Source of the DNA: Guillardia theta CCMP2712
Taxonomy: Eukaryota; Cryptophyceae; Pyrenomonadales; Geminigeraceae
NCBI RefSeq assembly: GCF_000315625.1
Contig: NW_005434584.1
Location: 66,061-130,060, forward strand
Direction: 5' to 3'
DNA length: 64,000 nt
Both the position numbers and the translations under genes were made by a program. Below, one piece after another: positions 56,724-64,000 of the stretch (within the stretch, counting starts at the first letter, position 1; each line of letters opens with the position of its first letter). The notes beneath the pieces are model-generated. The model was not told where the DNA came from and ran no database searches. It saw only the letters and a program-made list of their open reading frames with translations.

Positions 56724-59013
56724 TCACTCATACTTCGTCACGTCCAGAGGACGTCGAACGCGCTTGTAGAGGCACATGTAGGCCATGTGCCAGTCGCCTC
56801 CTCCGTAGAGCTTCTTGACCTCGTCGGCCTCGATCTCCGAGACCTGACCGACGGTCAGTCTCAATCACGTCGTCAGGTTCAAGTCGGTTTCAAGCTCAGA
56901 CGTCATTGCTAAGAGGAGCAGACCTTGGCGTCATCGAAGAGAAACCACTTGCCCGAGTCCTTCTTGATCCAGGCGACGTAGTGCCCTCCGTCCGCCGTCC
57001 TCCCCTACTGCCTCGTCACTTCTCTCCACCACGAGAGGGTTTAGGGTTTAGGGTCGTCACCTTGTGCGTGATGACTCCGGTCAGCTCGTAAGTGGACCAG
57101 AGATCCTCCGTCTCCTCGATCTCCTCTTGGCCTTCCACCTCCATCGTCTCCTCCTTCTTCTCCTCTCCCTTCGCACCCTCCTTGCTCTCGCTCTCATCCT
57201 TGGCTGTCCACAAGTCATCAGTGCAGGAATACTTTCAGCATGCAGCTCACCTGTACCAGTCTCGGTGCGTCGCCTCAACGCGGCTTGTCGCTCATCATTC
57301 GCCTCACGTTCCTGAAGTCTGCATGCTCGGAGGGTGCAGGAGACAACAGTAACGGCACCTTATTCCTCCACTTGTCTATCCTCGACTTGTACTCGTCGGT
57401 GCAGAAGTCCCTCATGTCCAACAGGAACGGAAACTTAACCGCGCGGAGGATCTTGGCCTTCTTCCCGGTGTCTTGCCTCCACTGGAACCTCACGAAGTGA
57501 AGCAGCAGATACTTTGGCAAGCTGAGGCAGACTCTGGTCAGACAACACAAGATCATGGAGACGCTGCAAACCGGGAGATCTTGGAAGTCTTCTTGTAGAG
57601 AGCGGTCCTTCCGAGGGAAGGAGAGTTCTTTTCCAGTGAAGACTCAAGGCCCTGACAGGAGGTCAGAAGTCTCAGCACAAGGAGAGACAAGAGACACAAA
57701 ACATCACCAGAGAGATGCTCTGAGTCACGAAGTCAGTGCCACCTTTGCTGCTTCCATCCGGTTGGGGAGTCTGCGGTCTCCTCAGAAGAGCCCCACTCGC
57801 TCTGCAAGGAGAAGTACCGGCCCCTGGATGTGACAGGAGATCTTCAGTTGCTTCTCTTTCTCCGTCACGGCCTGAGGGGCAGCCACATCAACGCACTGAT
57901 GTTGTCACAAGGCCTCTCACAGACCGGCTCATCTCCTTCCGCGCACTTGACCTCAACATCCAACTCGACGCCAAAGAGGTCCTCAATGAAGCTCTTTCCC
58001 TCGGCAGTCTTGATCTACCACCACCAATCTATCAGCAAGGTCGCAATCGCATCAACTAGGTACCTTCTGCGTGTAGACTTGCAGCAACTGTGACAAACAC
58101 TCCTCTGCATCTTGTTGCATGTGCATCCCGCCCTCTCCCCTCTCATCGAATTGTGGGAAGTTCAGACGCAGCTGTTGGAGGGTCTCAAGGACGAAAATCA
58201 AAATCAACGTCGGGCCACCTGCATCAACAGATTTCCAGGAGCAATCGGTTCAGTAGCCGACTGCATCCGCTTGAACAAGTTCTTCGACGCAACAACCAGG
58301 CCGTTGTAAGGATCGGAATGCTGGGTCGATTCTGTTCAGACAGAAATCTCAGTGTATTTCCGAGATGTTTCGAACTGAAGAAACCTGCTGGAGAGTTCGA
58401 CAAGCTCTCAACCAGCTCGTTGACGTTGTTGACAACCTGATCTTGAAGTCAACCCAGGAGGCTCCCTCAACCTCAAGATACCTGGAGGCAGGAGTTCATG
58501 TAGCAGGTATTTCCAAGGTTCTCAAGGCCAAAGGGAACACCAGCAGCCATCAGCCCTGCCATATCCGACGGTGCCAAGTCTTCGACCTGAGCACAACATC
58601 ACTGCAAACAGCATGGCAGAGCTCTCTCGTACAAAGATCGGTTTCTCTGTCGGAGCTTGCAGAATCTCGTCGGCAGTTCCAAACAGCATGAGCATCTTGG
58701 ACCAACGTCAGGACAAGTCAAGGCAGGAGAAACGGAGGGAGAGTCAACCTGCTTGTCCTTGAGGTTCAACGACTTGAGGTCAGTGTCATCGTTGATCTTC
58801 TTGGTCCCCGCAGTGATCTTCTGCCGGTCAGGGGGAACTCCTGTGAGCGCAAACAGCTGCGCACAGCCGTCATGGTCAAACGAAGAGCATGCGGGGAGAA
58901 CATCGGAGAGAAGACAGCACCTGAGCCTTGAAGACTTCAGCTGGCTCATCCAACATGATCTGAACGTCGAACTTCTCCTTTCCCCACTTCACCTTCACAT
59001 CGACAGTCGCCAT
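56724..59013 (-). CDS. USP14: USP14/Ubp6-type proteasomal deubiquitinase, 16 exons
   Basis: Exons (high to low): 59013-58921, 58856-58749, 58695-58633, 58586-58482, 58436-58385, 58331-58219, 58171-58079, 58008-57925, 57871-57818, 57770-57708, 57651-57572, 57521-57359, 57311-57251, 57203-57061, 57004-56924, 56843-56724. Phases all agree; 1476 nt, 491 residues (human USP14 has 494). The N-terminal ubiquitin-like domain (VKVKWGKEKFDVQIML, FKAQLFALTGV) binds the proteasome. The catalytic Cys116 is in GLENLGNTCYMNS, His433 in GGHYVAWIKK and Asp449 in FLFDDAK. KNSPSLGR, KISRLPKYLLLHFVRF and GGGDWHMAY also match. It trims ubiquitin chains from proteasome-bound substrates. Where both ends are placed, introns are mostly about 45-65 nt. 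Exons 9 and 10, either side of a 47-nt intron, are the least certain. Divergent from XPO7. Confidence 0.93.
57036..57053. repeat. Telomere-like (TTTAGGG) repeat in USP14 intron 14
   Basis: agggtttagggtttaggg on the plus strand, about 2.5 units of the plant-type telomere repeat, lies inside the 56-nt intron between exons 14 and 15. Confidence 0.9.
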
Positions 59014-60531
59014 TCTTTTTAAAATCATGTTAGCATGGCATAGTGGAGAAGTGAAAGCCCGTCGTTACAGACTGTTCAGCAGCTAATTCTACTTCAGCCT
59101 CCCCCCCGTCATACTCCCTCATCTTATCGTACATGTCACTCACTTAGCAATGTTTCATTTTCCTGCCCAGCCTTAGCTTCATTTCCTATGATCTTGCTCC
59201 TGTCCTGTCCTGTCCTGTCCTGTCCTGTCCTGTCCTGTCCTGTCCTGTCCTGTCCTCCCTCCTCCTCTCCTCTCCTCTCCTCTCCTCTCCCTCTTCTCCT
59301 CTCCCTCCTCCCCATTCAAATCCGTCTCCCCGTTCCCGCCATGATTCAAAAGGACACGTGTATTTATTACCAGGATGACCAATATTAAACAAGTCCGCCT
59401 CAGAACATTTCAACCGGAATACTGAGGACAGAGAGAGTCCTCCTACCCTGTCCAGGAGCCCTTTATACAGCCCGCCTCATTTTCTGTACAAGAAAAATTA
59501 CGGGACAGCAATTAAATATTATGGAAATTTGTTCAGATCATTAGTTGTCCACAGCAGTTCCGAGGGGGACTTGAAATCACCCACCCCCACCTTTGCCTTT
59601 AGACAAAGGGGTAGGGTAGTTGGGAGCGAGGGACAACTCAGAGATGAGACGATGTAAATTGAAATGGAGTGAAGAAGAGTAGAAGTAGAAGAAGTAGAAG
59701 TAGAAAGGAAGAAGAAGAAGAAGAAGAAGATGTTGATGAATACAAAGATGCTAAAGAATGTTGTGATGATGAGCTTGACTGACGTTATGAAGGGGAGGAA
59801 GTTCGAGGATTATTTTGAATTCTACTTTGATTGAGGATTAGGATTAGGATGACAAATATAAAATTGTGAGAAAATAATTGAAGAAGGAAATGCAGATGAA
59901 TAATTTGACGATGCAAGATATAGGGATCAGGAGCAGGAACAGGAACAGGATCAGCATATGGACAGACGAAGCTTCGGGAGGAACAAAAGAAAGACAAAGA
60001 TGGGGATAGGAAGAAAAATTGACAAGACAACGATAGAGAAATGAGAAATAAGATATGTTCAATGATTTGATGATGATAAAAGAAATGAGAAAGTGAAGGA
60101 CATTGAGAGACGCAACAAGAGGGTTGAGCAGGGCACAACGAAAAGTTCAGTAGGATACAGGGAAGCTACATGGAGGGGGATAGAGGTATCAGAGAAGAGT
60201 TTAGCCTGAGATAAAGAATAGAATGGAATAGAAAGACAATTCAAGTTAATTTCAGGGTGTGTTGCACTTGATCCTATGATCTCAAGAGGCCTGCATGGTC
60301 ATAATTTTCTGATGTTGCTGTCTTCTTCCTTTGCTTCAGCCCTTCTCTCTTCCCCCCCCCTCGCTCGCTCTGTGCTCGAGTATCGTGTGTTCCCTCTGAA
60401 TCCTGTCTTTATTCTCTCACGTTGCAATTGATTTGGCAGGTCAGCCCTGATGGGGCTACCAGTCAACATTGGCATGAGTTGCATGTAAGCTCCGGTCAAG
60501 ACACGCAAGAAGGTCATTGTTGTTGGCAAAC
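59014..60531. other. Divergent promoter region of USP14 and XPO7
   Basis: 1.5 kb between two divergent housekeeping starts. It holds a (TGTCC)n microsatellite (about 59196-59257), GAA-rich repeats (about 59680-59730) and an AT-rich stretch to 60250. No gene or clear core promoter element is recognised. Confidence 0.6.
59196..59257. repeat. (TGTCC)n pentanucleotide microsatellite
   Basis: About 12 tandem tgtcc/cctgt units, followed by CTCCT repeats to about 59310. Confidence 0.97.
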
Positions 60532-63500
60532 ATGATACCAGAAGTCGAGCTCCTAGCCGAGCAGTTGTATGGAAATTCATCGAGCAATGAGCAGGTAGGA
60601 CTCTTCTCTAGAATTTAGTAGGCATTCAGCAGTATGAGTCTCAATGTGGTGAGGGTGACTGATGTTGGGTTCATCAGCGAGCCGATGCGGAGAGGAAGTT
60701 AAGTGTGCTGAGCTCAAACCCCGAGATGCTGGACCAGGGTGATCTCTCCCAGCTGTACCCTTGCTCGATCTCACTTCTCCACAGCTCGCATGATCCTTGA
60801 GACCTCACAGCAGCCTTATGCACAGGTATTTCCTTTGTTCTCACCTAATCTCCTCACGTCTGATGGCAGCACTTTGCGGCCACATCCATGTCAAAATTGC
60901 TCACGATACATTGGGGGAGATTTTCATCGCAGCAGAAGACAGACATTCGGAGCTACGTGATATCAGGCCTTAGTTTGAACCGTCTGCTCCCCTCACCTCA
61001 AGTTGCAGGTATTCTCCTTCCTAGCGAACAAGGGGCCTTCACTGCAGGGCTTCGTTGTGGCAGCTCTGGTCAACCTGCTGGCTCGGATCACAAAGTTGGG
61101 ATGGTTTCAGAATCCTGGACATGACGTGACGGAGGAAGTCTCCCAGTATGCTTGCTGTGCGTGAGTCTAGCTCTTGACAACCCCCGCAGGTTCCTGTCAG
61201 CCTCCGTGGATCACTGCATAATCGGCCTCGAGGTGTGAAAGATTTGAATGTGCTTCATCGGCGTGTTTCTGATGAACGAAATGCATCAGATTCTGAACGA
61301 GCTGACGTTGGAGATGAATGCGAACAAGACGAATCTCCCTCTCGCCGTCCATCGCAAGAAGTCGATATCCTACAGAGACAAGAGTTTGCTTCAAGTCCTT
61401 CAGATTGCCCTGCAGACTCTCAGCAGGCTGTTGTCAGGCTCGACCGGTCAGATCACCCCCGAACAAGATTCAAAGTTGAGGGAGCAAAGCCTCAAACTCA
61501 GTCTGGCGTGTCTCTCCTACGACTTCTTTGGTACCTCAAGTGACGACTCCACTGAGGACATTGGGAGTGTCCAAGTCCCGACTCACTGGCGATCCTTGAT
61601 AGAGGATGACAACACCTTGGCAACTCTCTTGCAAGCATACAGCACAAGTGCCGCGCCGCATTCAGCCATGGCCATGGAGTGCCTTTCCCAGCTCTCCTCG
61701 GTGAGGAGATCACTCTTCCCAAACCAAGAGACTCGCCACAACTTCCTCCAAAGAGTTCTGACGGCGATCATCACGATCTTGAGAGAGCAGCAGAGGTTGG
61801 GGGAAGAAGAAAACTTCCACGAGTTCTGCAGGCTCTTGTCTAGGCTGAAGAGCAACTTCCAGCTTGCTGAACTCATCAAGTGTGAGATCTACTCGGAGCT
61901 GATCGCTGCCGTTGCTCAGTTCACGATTCAAAGTATTCGCAACTGCCCTTACGCGTCAAACAGCGTCTACTACCTGCTCCAGTTGTGGTCCCGAATGGTC
62001 ACCTCGGTGGCTTACTTGAAGGGTGAAGGGGAGTCTCACCTTGACAGGTACGTGCCGGAGATCACACAGACGTACATCTTGTCGAAGCTTCAGTCCGCCA
62101 GAGCTTCCTTGCAGTCGAATCCCAACGAAGACCCCATGGAGAACGAGGAGCTGCTGGTGGACCAGCTGGACTCTGCCTCGCCGCTCTGTCGCTACCAGTA
62201 CGAGCGGGCAGCCGAGTTCCTCATCAGCCTCTTCGATCCTCTCGTCAACAAGCTGCAGGCCCTTGCCGGTCAAAGTCAAGTCTCCGGCATGGCCAACGCG
62301 GAGGTTCAAATGGTGGAAGGCGAGCTGTCGTGGCTCGTGTACTTCGTGGGTGCGGTGGTGGGAGCTCGAGGGACGAGCCGTTCCTCGGACGAGCAGGAGC
62401 TGCTGGACGGCGACCTTTGTGCAAGAGTGTTCAAGACGATCCAATGGATTGAGATGCGACAGCCCATGCAAGCGGGTGGCTCCTCCTCTACCTTAGAACG
62501 TCTGGAGCTCTCCCTCCTCTACTTCTTCCAGTACTTCCGCAAGGCCTACATCGGAGAGCAGGCCAACCTGGCCTCGACCAACTTGTACCTGCGGCTCAAC
62601 GAGCTTGTGGGGCTCTCGGACAGTGTGATGGTGATGAACGTCATCGTCAATAAGACGATGCAGAACCTCAAGATGTGGAGCAATCATGAAGAGATAGTCG
62701 ACAAGTCGCTCGTGCTCTTCCACGAGCTCGCCTCGGGCTACAACTCCAGCAAGACCTTGGCTAAACTCGACGTGATCACCTTTGCGCTCCGCAACCACGG
62801 GCCCGCCCAGTTCCCCTTCCTCACAAAGTCTGGGAACCCAAGGCACAGGACGCAGTTCTACGTCACTCTGACGCGGATCCTCTTGATGGAAGACACATGT
62901 CTCATGGACTTCGAACAGTTCATGGCGCCTTTCGTCCCCATCCTGCAGCATCTGCAGGTCAAATTTGACTTTGTTTTTGCTCCCTTTGTTGTTCTCTCGT
63001 CCCTGATCCCGTGCTCTCTCTCTCTTTGCAGGCCTTCTTCAGCCATGTCTCCAGCACAGGTCCAGGAGCTGCCCGGGAGGAAGCAAAGAGTCTGCTGATC
63101 GGAGTGCTGCGGGACTTGCGGGGAATCTGCTTCGGGACGTCAAACAGGAGGACGTACGTTGCCTTCTTCGACTGGATCTACCCGGACTACCTGCCGATGC
63201 TGATCAACTCGGTGGAGCTCTGGTGGAACGACAGCGCTGTGACGACCCCCCTGCTGAAGTTTGTGAGCGAACTTGTACATAACAAATGTCAACGGATCGC
63301 CTTCGAGTGCTCGAGCCCCAACGGGATCCTCTTGTTCCGAGAAGCCAGCAACGTCCTGTTCGCCTACGGCCAGAGGATCCTCAACGGAGTTCCCCCGACC
63401 TACAAGGATAAGTACAAGGGAATCTCCATCTGCCTGATGATCTTGAATCGCCTGCTCTCGGGTGGTTATGTAAATTTCGGAGTCTTCCAGCTCTACGGAG

Positions 63501-63653
63501 ATTCAGCTCTCAACAACGCCCTTAACATCGTCCTCCAGCTGTCGCTCAGCATCCCCATGCAGGACCTGATGGCTTACTCCAAGGTACCTCCTCCTCCTCC
63601 TCCTCCTCCTCCTCCTCCTCCCATTCCTCCCATTCCTCCTCTTCGTACTTTTC

Positions 63654-63686
<33 letters not shown>

Positions 63687-64000
63687 TTCCTGATGCCTCC
63701 ACTAGGTCATGCGCGGCTACTTCCCCTTACAGGAGATCCTGTGCCACAATCACACGACGTACCTCTGCCTCCTCGAGACGCCCGTAGGTCCCGCGACCTG
63801 CCCGATGAGTTTGTGAGGCCTTGCAGGTCTTCTTGCAGATCATGTCAAACATCCAGTATGGGCTCAAGTGGGTAACTCCCCCCCACGACATGAGCGTCTC
63901 CTCTGACTGCGCCGCTGCTCTCTATCACATCGCCGAGTTCCGGTCCCCTCCCACTGCCCCCTGCTACCTCCTCCTCGCCCTTCCCTCCCCTCCTCCTCAC
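60532..64000 (+). CDS. XPO7: Exportin-7 (RanBP16) homologue, 3' end outside window
   Basis: Exons: 60532-60594, 60678-60738, 60785-60825, 60870-61001, 61048-61145, 61190-61232, 61290-62957, 63032-63583, 63706-63783, 63827-about 63942. Phases agree throughout and most introns are 44-83 nt. The protein follows exportin-7 closely: ARMILETSQQPYAQ, ARITKLGWF, DHCIIGLEILNELT, HEFCRLLSRLKSNFQLAEL, ELSWLVYFVGAVVGAR, LRDLRGICF, FFDWIYPDYLPML, SPNGILLFREAS and SGGYVNFGVFQLYGD. It is a HEAT-repeat karyopherin that carries cargo through the nuclear pore with Ran-GTP. About 950 residues are present, and roughly the last 130-150 of a typical exportin-7 are missing to the right. Exon 10's end is tentative. 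Divergent from USP14. Confidence 0.93.
63584..63705. repeat. (CCT)n / (CGTCCT)n repeat filling an XPO7 intron
   Basis: The intron between the exons ending at 63583 and starting at 63706 consists largely of CCT and CGTCCT repeats and ends in a TAG acceptor. Confidence 0.9.

Noticed and set aside
61248-61289. Start of XPO7 at an alternative codon in the long frame (61248)
   Set aside because: This stretch is the intron before exon 7; exons 1-6 upstream encode the conserved exportin-7 N-terminus.

Overview
This looks like nuclear DNA of a microbial eukaryote, most likely an alga; a cryptophyte such as Guillardia theta fits, but that is inference. Three housekeeping genes of eukaryotic type can be spliced from the sequence: UBE2C, USP14 and XPO7. 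A fourth gene, a TyrA-type dehydrogenase, is split into 12 exons. Introns whose two ends I placed are mostly about 44-60 nt with GT..AG ends, and the longer ones carry low-complexity repeats. A plant-type telomere-like stretch (TTTAGGG) sits in one USP14 intron. A 100-N assembly gap lies inside the UBE2C gene. I saw no rRNA, tRNA, CRISPR array or operon.

Layout. Positions 2-12250 (+) and 21136-32166 (-) hold two giant, intronless, tail-to-tail paralogous surface proteins (over 4082 aa and 3676 aa). They form an inverted pair with arms of about 11 kb. The 8.9-kb spacer between them is a gene graveyard with some live genes: a decayed protein disulfide isomerase domain, a third C-terminal fragment of the giant family, a GT25-like glycosyltransferase, a frameshifted DUF3431 gene plus a truncated relative, a gene of 13 zinc-knuckle-like repeats, and a 57-bp minisatellite. 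Positions 33390-39732 hold a membrane-anchored coiled-coil protein, UBE2C and a DDD-motif glycosyltransferase. Positions 40321-43244 hold the 12-exon TyrA gene, hidden among simple repeats. Positions 44187-55981 hold a broken DUF3431 copy and a glycosylation block: a fused PLOD-like plus GT90 enzyme, a GT61 enzyme, a mucin-like membrane protein and a second GT90 enzyme. Positions 56724-64000 hold USP14 (-) and XPO7 (+), divergent; XPO7 runs off the window.

Two gene classes are interleaved. Conserved housekeeping genes are intron-rich and encode cytosolic or nuclear proteins. Lineage-specific surface proteins and Golgi-type glycosyltransferases are intronless, repeat-rich, duplicated and partly decayed. 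The second class plausibly builds and decorates the cell surface: large O- and N-glycosylatable ectodomains with the enzymes that could modify them. The most unusual items are the mosaic divergence of the giant pair with an SRCR domain inserted inside one repeat unit of one copy, and a six-cysteine module shared by two neighbouring glycosyltransferases whose catalytic domains are unrelated.
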